Below the pieces are notes generated by a model. The model had not been told where the DNA came from. It saw only the letters and a program-made list of their open reading frames with translations, and did no database searches. The position numbers were made by a program, and so were the translations under genes. Source: Candidatus Roizmanbacteria bacterium (lineage in GTDB: Bacteria; Patescibacteriota; Microgenomatia; UBA1406; GWC2-37-13). From it: DNA of 5,929 bases. Positions 1 to 4,720 of the stretch are shown piece by piece. The stretch is taken from positions 1 through 5,929 of the forward strand of contig JACPMD010000092.1 in the NCBI GenBank assembly GCA_016186235.1. Reading direction: 5' to 3'. Each line of letters opens with the position of its first letter. Positions within the stretch are counted from its first letter, which is position 1.

Positions 1-1
1 T

Positions 2-457
2 CTTGTAGGCGGACTGGACTTTATGGACCTTTTGTTGATCATTCCTTACTTTGCCTTAACCATCTTTTTCATTTTAAAAATACCACAGGTCACTTTTTTA
101 TCTTTTATTTTTTATCTTTTATTTTTGTTTAATGCACTTCTCATCGCAACCGGGTTCCACATTATCGTGCTTGCACTCGGAATCTTAACGACTCAGATTG
201 ACCATACCATCCTCATCTTTCGTGACCTCACTTCGCTCGGCCGATTTCCTATCGAAATCTATAAGGAGCCTATTCGAGGCATTTTTACTTTTGTCATTCC
301 GATTGCAGTAATGATGTCGTTTCCGCCCAAAGCCCTTTTTAATCTCCTTTCTTCCCAATTTATTGTCTTTTCGTTTCTTGTATCATGTATCATATTGTTC
401 CTCTCGTTAAGGCTCTGGAATTTCGCCCTGAAGCAGTATCAGAGCTGGGGTGGCTGA
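2..457 (+). CDS. ABC-2 type transporter permease, C-terminal part (5' end outside window)
   Basis: The frame is open to the left edge, so the first ATG at 23 is probably internal; 151 codons are visible, about half of a usual 260-aa permease of this type. The chain is strongly hydrophobic, with about four to five membrane segments (counted from the ATG at 23: near residues 3-20, 24-58, 84-102 and 112-134). Between them is a loop containing GRFPIEIY, followed by the FVIPIAVM segment. A Gly-Arg-[FY]-Pro loop, a proline-containing helix and a C-terminal RLWNFALKQYQS-like tail are typical of the DUF990 (PF06182) ABC-2 permeases. The ATPase begins 5 bp after the stop, as expected for a transporter operon. 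DUF990 systems usually have two permeases, so a sister gene may lie upstream. The substrate cannot be read from sequence. Family assignment is by recalled pattern, fairly sure; the partial state is certain. Confidence 0.8.
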   Translation, partial: LVGGLDFMDLLLIIPYFALTIFFILKIPQVTFLSFIFYLLFLFNALLIATGFHIIVLALGILTTQIDHTILIFRDLTSLGRFPIEIYKEPIRGIFTFVIPIAVMMSFPPKALFNLLSSQFIVFSFLVSCIILFLSLRLWNFALKQYQSWGG

Positions 458-462
458 CTTGT

Positions 463-1425
463 ATGATCTCTGTAAAACACTTATCCAAACTCTATCGAAC
501 GCCGATCAAAGGGAAAAATTTCCTTCTCGATTTGTTTTTCAGGAAATATAAAACGATTCAAGCCTTGAGTGATGTTTCTTTTGAAATTGGGCACAATGAA
601 CTCATTGGCTTTATTGGGCCAAATGGAGCAGGGAAAACCACAACGCTTAAGATTCTTGCTGGAATCCTCTACCCTACATCAGGTGAGGTAAGGGTTTTAA
701 ATTATATTCCTTTTGAGAAGAAGTCTGACTTTTTAAAGCAAATCTCATTTATTATGGGTCAACGTAATCAGCTCCTTTGGGATCTTCCTGCATACGACAC
801 ATTTACATTAAATAAAGAAATTTATGACGTTGATGAGTCGAGTTTTAAAAAGATTGTCGATGAATTAAGTTCAATACTTCACTGTCGGCATTTATTACAA
901 AAGCCCGTGAAGTCACTATCATTGGGTGAACGGATGAAGATGGAGTTGATCGCCGGACTTATCCATCAACCTAAAATTATCTTTTTTGATGAACCTACGA
1001 TCGGCCTCGATATTTTCTCTCAGAAAATCATCCGCGATTTTATTAAGACTTACCAGGAAGAATACAAGGCAACTATTATGCTCACGAGCCATTACATGGA
1101 AGACGTAAAAGAGTTAGCAAAACGTTTGATCATCATTAACAAAGGAACGATTCTATATGACGGAAAATTGGAGACAATTATCCAAAAGTACAGTAGAATA
1201 AAGACTATTAAGATAACTCTGGAGGATAAAATTGATGAAGAAATTTTATCTGCCATTAAAGAACCGCTATCGTGCACTTTTCCCCAAGTTGTATATCAAG
1301 TTGAAAAATCTGAACTCCCAAAAATAATGAATTTTATCAACGAAAAACTCCCCTACTCTGACCTCACGGTTGAGGAAGAAAGCATCGAAGAAATAATTAG
1401 AAGTTTCTTCAAAGAGTCCCGTTAA
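463..1425 (+). CDS. ABC transporter ATP-binding protein (partner of the upstream ABC-2 permease)
   Basis: A 320-residue ATPase that powers the adjacent permease at the inner face of the membrane. All nucleotide-binding motifs are present: Walker A GPNGAGKTT (residues 52-60), Q-loop around Q100 (FIMGQRNQ), signature LSLGE (152-156, a variant of LSGGQ), Walker B IIFFDEP (172-178), D-loop GLD (181-183) and H-loop H210 (MLTSH). The LSLGE signature and the GQRNQLLWDLP stretch resemble ATPases paired with DUF990 permeases. Residues from about 240 on form a C-terminal extension of unknown role. The reading frame is open from an ATG at 385, but that start would overlap the permease by 73 bp. The ATG at 463 lies 5 bp after the permease stop and begins with MISVKHLSKLY, the usual start of the first beta-strand. 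A GGGGTGG 10 nt upstream is a weak ribosome site at best, so coupling to the permease is likely. Export of an unknown substrate is inferred. Confidence 0.93.
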   Translation: MISVKHLSKLYRTPIKGKNFLLDLFFRKYKTIQALSDVSFEIGHNELIGFIGPNGAGKTTTLKILAGILYPTSGEVRVLNYIPFEKKSDFLKQISFIMGQRNQLLWDLPAYDTFTLNKEIYDVDESSFKKIVDELSSILHCRHLLQKPVKSLSLGERMKMELIAGLIHQPKIIFFDEPTIGLDIFSQKIIRDFIKTYQEEYKATIMLTSHYMEDVKELAKRLIIINKGTILYDGKLETIIQKYSRIKTIKITLEDKIDEEILSAIKEPLSCTFPQVVYQVEKSELPKIMNFINEKLPYSDLTVEEESIEEIIRSFFKESR

Positions 1426-1434
1426 TTAATTTGC

Positions 1435-1440
1435 TACACT
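1435..1440 (+). promoter_or_regulatory. Extended -10 promoter TGC-TACACT, predicted leaderless start at 1447
   Basis: TACACT matches the TATAAT consensus in four of six positions and is preceded by TGC, an extended -10 motif. With the usual 6-nt gap the transcript would start at 1447, the A of an ATG. No convincing -35 box is seen. The location after an ABC-ATPase stop and the exact repeat of this geometry at three other genes support it. Confidence 0.6.
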
Positions 1441-1446
1441 GTGAAT

Positions 1447-1977
1447 ATGATTCGAAAGCGCGGACCCATTATTCTTCTCATCCTTCTTGTATTGATTCTC
1501 TTTTTCATACTTGGAGTTCGTTACGGTCAACGCGTCGAAAAGACAAATAAAGTCATCAACTATCTCATAAGCCTCCCACCGACTCAGACTCCCCAACCAA
1601 CACAAAAACCTACCGAATTTAAGAAATATGTGAATAAAGCCTGCGGCGTTGAATTCCTTTACCTTTCTCAATTTTCAAAACTACAAGAATCGTCTGAAGC
1701 AGCTTCAATTGGAGATATTAATAGATCGATTGGTTTCCTCTGCAATAAAAATGAGGATAAAAATTACAATCTAATAACGTACCTTACTGATCCTCAAACA
1801 GCAACAGCCGAAATTACTCTTCAGGACAAAGAAATAGAAGCAAAGAGTCTCGTCGCGGGTGCAGAAGAACTCTATATCTTTGACCTCCGAAATCCATATA
1901 ATGGCAAAACCGTTTACTTCGGAGTCTCAAAATCGCTCTATCCTCTTTTCGATGAGAGTTTTGAGTTTATTCGATAA
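1447..1977 (+). CDS. Membrane-anchored extracytoplasmic protein of unknown function
   Basis: A 176-residue protein I cannot assign to a named family. A short basic N-terminus (MIRKR) is followed by one hydrophobic helix at about residues 7-25. Then comes a charged stretch and a Pro/Thr/Gln-rich linker (44-57, PPTQTPQPTQKPT), and a globular domain from about 60 to 176. This layout fits a single-pass anchor holding a domain outside the cell. The domain has two cysteines, C66 and C99 (KACGVEFLY and IGFLCNKNE), which could form a disulfide. Similar Cys-Gly-Val-x-Phe-x-Tyr proteins with TP-rich linkers occur, as I recall, in Microgenomates genomes. A GTG at 1441 is in frame but lies between the -10 box and the predicted transcript start, so the ATG at 1447 is preferred. 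The gene has its own promoter and no evident tie to the transporter upstream or fmt downstream. Confidence 0.8.
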   Translation: MIRKRGPIILLILLVLILFFILGVRYGQRVEKTNKVINYLISLPPTQTPQPTQKPTEFKKYVNKACGVEFLYLSQFSKLQESSEAASIGDINRSIGFLCNKNEDKNYNLITYLTDPQTATAEITLQDKEIEAKSLVAGAEELYIFDLRNPYNGKTVYFGVSKSLYPLFDESFEFIR

Positions 1978-1999
1978 TCCCTCATCTTCAAGATATAAT
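1971..1999 (+). promoter_or_regulatory. fmt promoter, leaderless: TCGATA (-35), 17 bp, TATAAT (-10)
   Basis: A perfect TATAAT at 1994-1999 lies 17 bp after TCGATA (1971-1976, four of six matches to TTGACA). The -35 overlaps the stop of the preceding gene. Six bases separate the -10 from the fmt ATG at 2006, so the predicted +1 is the A of that ATG. There is no Shine-Dalgarno sequence in the short gap. Confidence 0.75.
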
Positions 2000-2005
2000 T
2001 GAGCT

Positions 2006-2974
2006 ATGAAAAAGCTCTCTCTCGCCTATTTTGGCACTCCTTATTTTTCTTCTCTCTTTCTGGAAAAACTAATAAATGACAAGGAACTACCAATCGAGTT
2101 GAAGTATGTTGTCACTCAGCCTGATAAGCCAGTCGGAAGAAAACAGATTATTACCGCTTCGCCTGTAAAAGTTGTTGCGCAGAACTATGGAATTAAAGTT
2201 CTCGACTCGCTTCGTTCACTCGAACAGTATTATTCTTCGAGCCAAGACGAGGAGAAGAGTATTGATATTGCATTTTTGTACGCATATGGCGGAATTCTCC
2301 CAAAAAAGATTCTTGAATATCCCTGTTATGGATTTTGGAATACTCACCCTTCACTTCTTCCTAAATATCGAGGAGCCTCCCCTACTATCTATCCCCTCAT
2401 CTTAGGAGATAAAGAAACAGGCGTGACGCTTATCAAGCTCGACGAAGAAATAGATCACGGCCCAATCATTGCTCAGCAAAAAGTTGAGATACTTCCCCAC
2501 GAGTGCAGGCCTGACTTGGAAGTAAAGCTAACGAATAGGGCTTTTGAGCTTTTTAAAAAAACACTGATATCGACCGATTTCAATCAATTAAAACTGACAG
2601 AACAGGATCATGCGCAGGCAACCTTCACTCGTCAGCTGGAAAAATCCGACGGCTTTATTCCTTTAAAAACTCTCAAAAAATCACTTAATAACGAACCTCT
2701 TTTATATGAAGAGCTTCCCACAGTAATTCGAGAATATCTGGAAAAAACAGAAGACGATTCAGTGAAGTTGGGTCATGTAATCTATAATCTCTATCGTGGA
2801 CTCTATCCCTGGCCCGGCGTGTGGACTAAAATCAATATTAAGGGTCAGAATAAACGACTTAAGATAACCGATATGACCTTAGAAAAAAACACACTCATAC
2901 TTAAAAAGGTCCAGCTCGAAGGAAAAAAAGAAGTCATCTTTGAGACGTTTAACAGAGTGTATAAAATTTTCTGA
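2006..2974 (+). CDS. fmt: Methionyl-tRNA formyltransferase
   Basis: Transfers a formyl group from 10-formyl-tetrahydrofolate to Met-tRNAfMet in the cytoplasm, making the initiator tRNA. The 322 residues hold the usual N-terminal formyltransferase domain. It opens with LAYFGTPYFS (6-15) and has VTQPDKPVGR (36-45). The catalytic block NTHPSLLPKYRGASP (112-126) provides N112 and H114, and D150 in LDEEIDHGPI completes the Asn-His-Asp triad. The C-terminal tRNA-binding domain shows ATFTRQLEKSDGFI (205-218) and NLYRGLYPWPGVWT (261-274). Between these two motifs are about 40 residues where most Fmt proteins have about 15, so there is an insertion of roughly 25 residues (about 220-257). The hydrolase/transferase relatives (PurN, ArnA) are less likely because of the C-terminal domain. 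The ATG is fixed by the promoter 6 nt upstream. The gene's last codons are repeated, in diverged form, at 3351-3419. Confidence 0.96.
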   Translation: MKKLSLAYFGTPYFSSLFLEKLINDKELPIELKYVVTQPDKPVGRKQIITASPVKVVAQNYGIKVLDSLRSLEQYYSSSQDEEKSIDIAFLYAYGGILPKKILEYPCYGFWNTHPSLLPKYRGASPTIYPLILGDKETGVTLIKLDEEIDHGPIIAQQKVEILPHECRPDLEVKLTNRAFELFKKTLISTDFNQLKLTEQDHAQATFTRQLEKSDGFIPLKTLKKSLNNEPLLYEELPTVIREYLEKTEDDSVKLGHVIYNLYRGLYPWPGVWTKINIKGQNKRLKITDMTLEKNTLILKKVQLEGKKEVIFETFNRVYKIF

Positions 2975-2980
2975 TATTTT

Positions 2981-3190
2981 ATGAAATTACTTTTTACAAA
3001 AGAACAACTTCAAAGATTGGCAAATATCTTCGATAACGCAGGACAAATTTTTTTCGGTACTTCTGTATTGACTCCAATTATTTTTGGCGTTGAAAAAGAT
3101 AATAAACTCGTGGTAATATTAGGATTGGTTGGGATGTTATTTTGTTGGTGGGTGTCGTTAAGAATTGAGCGTCTTATCTCAAAAATATGA
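2981..3190 (+). CDS. Small two-helix membrane protein (69 aa)
   Basis: An unassigned 69-residue protein starting 6 bp after fmt. The N-terminal 19 residues are polar and amphipathic (FTKEQLQRLANIFDNAG). Two hydrophobic segments follow at about 20-37 and 43-60, joined by the short charged turn EKDNK, and the protein ends in a basic tail (RIERLISKI). This layout places both ends on the same side, probably the cytoplasm. It reminds me of the small DUF6722-like proteins, but that is a weak recollection. No Shine-Dalgarno sequence precedes the ATG. TATAAA at 2960-2965 could give a start a few bases upstream, but its spacing differs from the other promoters here, so read-through from fmt is equally likely. 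Its stop overlaps the start of the next small gene, so the two are probably made together. Confidence 0.72.
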   Translation: MKLLFTKEQLQRLANIFDNAGQIFFGTSVLTPIIFGVEKDNKLVVILGLVGMLFCWWVSLRIERLISKI

Positions 3191-3327
3191 ATATAGCCTC
3201 TATAAATACTTTATTATTAGTTTATTTAACTTTTGGAGTTTTCACTCTTATTATTTTACTCTTAATTTTTCTTCCTGATCCTAAACTCAAAAAAAAATCA
3301 AAACAAGCTCACTCTTCTGAAAACTGA
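3187..3327 (+). CDS. Tiny single-pass membrane protein (46 aa)
   Basis: A 46-codon frame whose ATG overlaps the TGA of the preceding gene (ATGA at 3187-3190), the classic arrangement for translational coupling. It begins MNIASINTLLLVYLTFGVF and continues as a hydrophobic helix at about residues 8-29. It then breaks at LPDPK and ends with a lysine-rich polar tail (KLKKKSKQ, then AHSSEN). The helix followed by a positive tail predicts an outside N-terminus and cytoplasmic C-terminus. The function is unknown. I trust it as a real gene because of the stop/start overlap and the coherent hydrophobic-then-basic pattern, but it is short and I recognise no homologue. Confidence 0.6.
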   Translation: MNIASINTLLLVYLTFGVFTLIILLLIFLPDPKLKKKSKQAHSSEN

Positions 3328-3350
3328 TTCGTTTTCCAGCCTACTCTCAC

Positions 3351-3419
3351 CAAGTCCAACTCGAAGGCAAAAAAGAGGTTGACTTTGAGACGTTTAATAA
3401 GGCGGGTCTCATTTTTTAG
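3351..3419 (+). pseudogene. Remnant of the 3' end of a second fmt gene
   Basis: Read from 3351 in frame, this stretch gives QVQLEGKKEVDFETFN, then KAGLIF and TAG. The true fmt ends with KVQLEGKKEVIFETFN, RVYKIF and TGA. Both are 23 codons including the stop, with no indel, and 16 of the last 22 residues are identical. Over the 15 codons from GTC to AAT, six codons differ and five of those are synonymous. That pattern arises while a gene is under selection, so the remnant is not a fresh copy of the neighbouring fmt. It is more likely the tail of an older or foreign fmt left after recombination. Upstream of 3351 the frame continues as LIRFPAYSH with no fmt similarity, so only the tail survives. 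Confidence 0.82.
3386..3417 (+). terminator. Possible intrinsic terminator inside the fmt remnant
   Basis: TGAGAC (3386-3391) can pair with GTCTCA (3406-3411) around a 14-nt loop, followed at once by six T (3412-3417). Stem length is modest and the loop large, so stability is uncertain. The position, after the last plus-strand small gene and before convergent minus-strand genes, is right for ending the fmt transcript. Confidence 0.45.
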
Positions 3420-3493
3420 ATCTGCCAAAGATGCTTACGATCCAGTTAACAACCGCAGAGAAAAGAAATATTATATTGTTATAAAGATCTTTC

Positions 3494-3518
3494 CTTCGTA
3501 AAATTTCTTTTATCGAAG
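3494..3518. repeat. Imperfect inverted repeat between convergent genes
   Basis: CTTCGTAAAA (3494-3503) pairs with TTTTA-T-CGAAG (3508-3518) through ten base pairs with one bulged T and a TTTC loop. No T-run follows directly on either strand, so it is not a standard intrinsic terminator. It lies in the 3420-3546 non-coding gap, 29 bp beyond the end of the minus-strand oxidase-like gene. A 10-bp palindrome AAAGATCTTT (3483-3492) sits beside it. It could be a transcript-end or RNA-stabilising hairpin. Nothing else is recognisable in this gap. Confidence 0.45.
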
Positions 3519-3546
3519 TTCCAATCGACTTTTTTTCTAGTTCCAT

Positions 3547-4098
3547 TCAAGCTGGATGAACTTTCTTTTTTACCCAGCGGTGTTGACCGAATAAAAATTG
3601 TGTTCTCGTACTTTTGGTCAGATCTTGCCAATCAACTTCATACCACTCATAAAAATTAGGCTTCATAATAATTACTCCAAATGTCGCTGGAACTTTTTCT
3701 GGTACGAAGAATGGGGGGGCAGTTTCCAATTTCTGATTTGGTGGAGGCCCTGCATATAGTTTTTTATCATCTTGTGTCAAATTTTCCCAATAGTTTATAT
3801 AATTTTTGTCCTCAGCAGGAATATGTAAAGTTGCTCTGCCAGAAGAAATTAATTGGTTATTATCCTTGTCTAAAGCATGAACCGTCATGTAGGGATTTTT
3901 TGAGAGATCGGTCCATTTTCTCGTCTGAGTATGAGATAAAAATATCATCTCCCCTTCTTTCGAAACGTCATACAAGCGGAGAGTTCTTATGGTCGGAATA
4001 TTATTTACCGAAGTAGCTACTTGTACATAAACTGGCGAATGTGGAAAATCAAAATTTGTTTTTAAGGTTCGATTTATTTCTGACTGCATGAATTTCAT
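3547..4098 (-). CDS. Pyridoxamine 5'-phosphate oxidase-like FMN-binding protein
   Basis: A 183-residue split-barrel flavoprotein. From the ATG at 4098, PVYVQVATSV (22-31) leads into IPTIRTLRLYDV (34-45) and then MIFLSHTQTRKWTDLSKNP (51-69). This is the PNPOx pattern in which Arg/Thr and the S-x-T-x-[RS]-K region contact FMN phosphate. Residues 103-123 (YWENLTQDDKKLYAGPPPNQ) fit the usual W-x(n)-R/K-x-x-[WY] helix, and the tail QHRWVKKKVHP resembles the C-terminal RW...RL-x-P motif. True PdxH makes pyridoxal phosphate, but sequence alone does not separate it from the many PNPOx-like proteins of other function, so no gene symbol is given. In-frame starts also exist at 4110 (GTG, 5 bp after the toxin stop) and 4089 (ATG); none has a clear ribosome site. 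The gene directly follows the toxin-antitoxin pair and may be read from their promoter. Confidence 0.82.
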   Translation of the reverse strand: MKFMQSEINRTLKTNFDFPHSPVYVQVATSVNNIPTIRTLRLYDVSKEGEMIFLSHTQTRKWTDLSKNPYMTVHALDKDNNQLISSGRATLHIPAEDKNYINYWENLTQDDKKLYAGPPPNQKLETAPPFFVPEKVPATFGVIIMKPNFYEWYEVDWQDLTKSTRTQFLFGQHRWVKKKVHPA

Positions 4099-4115
4099 AT
4101 TTAAGATCACAAACT

Positions 4116-4376
4116 TTATTTGTATAGTTGACTATGGGTGCCTAATTCAAGAAAGTATACTGTATCTTTATCAATCTCTTCATAAATAGCTCTCCAATCG
4201 CCTGTGATATTGATACTTCTTAAGCCTTCATACTTTCCTGATAATTGATGGTTATTGAGAAAAGGGTGAAGTGTATTTTGTTTGAATAATTTCAATCGAT
4301 TATTAACTGACTCTCGAATTTTATAAGGAGCTTTATCGTAGCTTTTTTTGAACTTTCTTGCGAAGTTGATATACAT
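4116..4376 (-). CDS. RelE/YafQ-family type II toxin (mRNA interferase)
   Basis: An 86-residue toxin of the ParE/RelE fold, expected to cut mRNA on the ribosome and to be held inactive by the antitoxin encoded just upstream. The beginning MYINFARKFKKSYDKAP and helical region to about residue 34 are typical. HPFLNNHQLSGKYEGLRSI (37-55) matches the H-x-L-x-G-x-[YW]-x-G-x-R core. INITGDWRAIYE (55-66) and LELGTHSQLY (76-85) follow. By eye against E. coli YafQ, H43, D60, W61, H81 and Y85 fall on catalytic or core positions, while the YafQ H63 position appears to be N56. The ATG at 4376 lies 44 bp inside the antitoxin gene in another frame and has no Shine-Dalgarno sequence, so translation probably depends on the antitoxin being read. 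Exact subfamily (RelE, YafQ or HigB-like) is open. Confidence 0.9.
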   Translation of the reverse strand: MYINFARKFKKSYDKAPYKIRESVNNRLKLFKQNTLHPFLNNHQLSGKYEGLRSINITGDWRAIYEEIDKDTVYFLELGTHSQLYK

Positions 4377-4659
4377 ATTTGGCTTTCGGGTCGTTTAGCC
4401 AAGCGATAGCATCCCCTGCATTAGTGAAACTTGGGGATACCCGTCCTTTTCTTACGTCTTCTTCTGCTTCCTTAATGGCTCTGATAAAATATTCGCTTGG
4501 CTCTTCTCGAACTGAAAACGTTACTTTTTTTGTTTTAATGAGGTGTTTGAGAAAACCGTTGATAAGCGAACTCAAGCTTAAACCCAACTCTTCGGCAACT
4601 TTTTGAGCTGATTTTTTAACCGATACTTGTGTTCTGATATTAATTACTGTAGTATTCAT
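4333..4659 (-). CDS. RelB/DinJ-family antitoxin
   Basis: A 108-residue antitoxin that neutralises the downstream toxin and should repress its own promoter. Residues 4-10 (TVINIRT) form the ribbon strand of a ribbon-helix-helix DNA-binding domain. VSVKKSAQKVAEELG (12-26) and SLSSLINGFLKHLIKTK (28-44) form the two helices, as in RelB/DinJ. The C-terminal half (EEPSEYFIRAIKEAEEDVRK, then SPSFTNAGDAIAWLND) is the toxin-wrapping part. The frame is open to an ATG at 4695, but the 12 extra residues would be encoded by the -35 box and operator. The ATG at 4659 begins the conserved strand and sits exactly 6 nt after the -10 box, so it is chosen. The last 44 bp overlap the toxin gene. Confidence 0.9.
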   Translation of the reverse strand: MNTTVINIRTQVSVKKSAQKVAEELGLSLSSLINGFLKHLIKTKKVTFSVREEPSEYFIRAIKEAEEDVRKGRVSPSFTNAGDAIAWLNDPKAKYVYQLRKKVQKKLR

Positions 4660-4665
4660 AAGATG

Positions 4666-4695
4666 AGTATATACAATGTATATACAAAATGTCAA
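4666..4695 (-). promoter_or_regulatory. Toxin-antitoxin promoter: TTGACA, 18 bp, TATACT; leaderless start at 4659
   Basis: On the minus strand a consensus TTGACA (4695-4690) is followed after 18 bp by TATACT (4671-4666), then 6 nt and the antitoxin ATG at 4659. An alternative -10, TATATA (4673-4668), has a 16-bp spacer but would start transcription 2 nt upstream. Either way the leader is zero to two bases. Confidence 0.78.
4667..4685. promoter_or_regulatory. Twin-palindrome operator GTATATAC-AAT-GTATATAC
   Basis: Two copies of the perfect 8-bp palindrome GTATATAC (4667-4674 and 4678-4685) are spaced 11 bp centre to centre, one helical turn, so two dimers would bind the same face. They cover the -10 and spacer of the antitoxin promoter. 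Ribbon-helix-helix antitoxins bind such short tandem palindromes to autorepress, so this is the expected operator. The right copy also reaches the expected -35 position of the divergent promoter. Confidence 0.7.
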
Positions 4696-4707
4696 GTCGT
4701 TTTAGGC

Positions 4708-4713
4708 TATACT
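4708..4713 (+). promoter_or_regulatory. -10 box TATACT of the sugar phosphorylase gene, near-leaderless
   Basis: TATACT ends 7 nt before the ATG at 4721, so transcription should begin at 4720 or 4721. The expected -35 window (about 4685-4690, CAAAAT) does not match consensus, suggesting a weak or activator-dependent promoter. That window abuts the twin-palindrome operator and the opposing TTGACA box. Confidence 0.6.
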
Positions 4714-4720
4714 GATAATT

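Noticed and set aside
385..462. Longer N-terminus of the ABC ATPase from the ATG at 385
   Set aside because: The extra 26 residues are encoded inside the permease gene and do not look like an ATPase start; the ATG at 463 begins at the normal first strand and 5 bp after the permease stop.
1422..1429. TTAATTAA palindrome between the ATPase and the next gene
   Set aside because: Eight AT-only bases in an AT-rich gap are expected by chance, with no second copy.
1092..1671. Minus-strand open frames at 1092-1277 and 1426-1671
   Set aside because: They lie opposite the clear ATPase and the membrane-anchored protein, have no family likeness and no promoter; they are shadows.
2172..2405. Plus-strand open frame inside fmt in another frame
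   Set aside because: fmt is complete and well conserved in its own frame; this one shows no motif.
2909..3419. Reading the repeated fmt tail as att sites of an integrated element
   Set aside because: The two copies differ mostly at third codon positions, there is no integrase between them, and att core repeats are normally identical.
3681..4606. Plus-strand open frames at 3681-4016 and 4379-4606
   Set aside because: Both are antisense to well-supported minus-strand genes (flavoprotein and antitoxin) and their translations resemble no protein.
4660..4695. Longer antitoxin starting at the ATG at 4695
   Set aside because: The added codons consist of the -35 box, the operator and the -10 box; the RHH strand begins just after the ATG at 4659.
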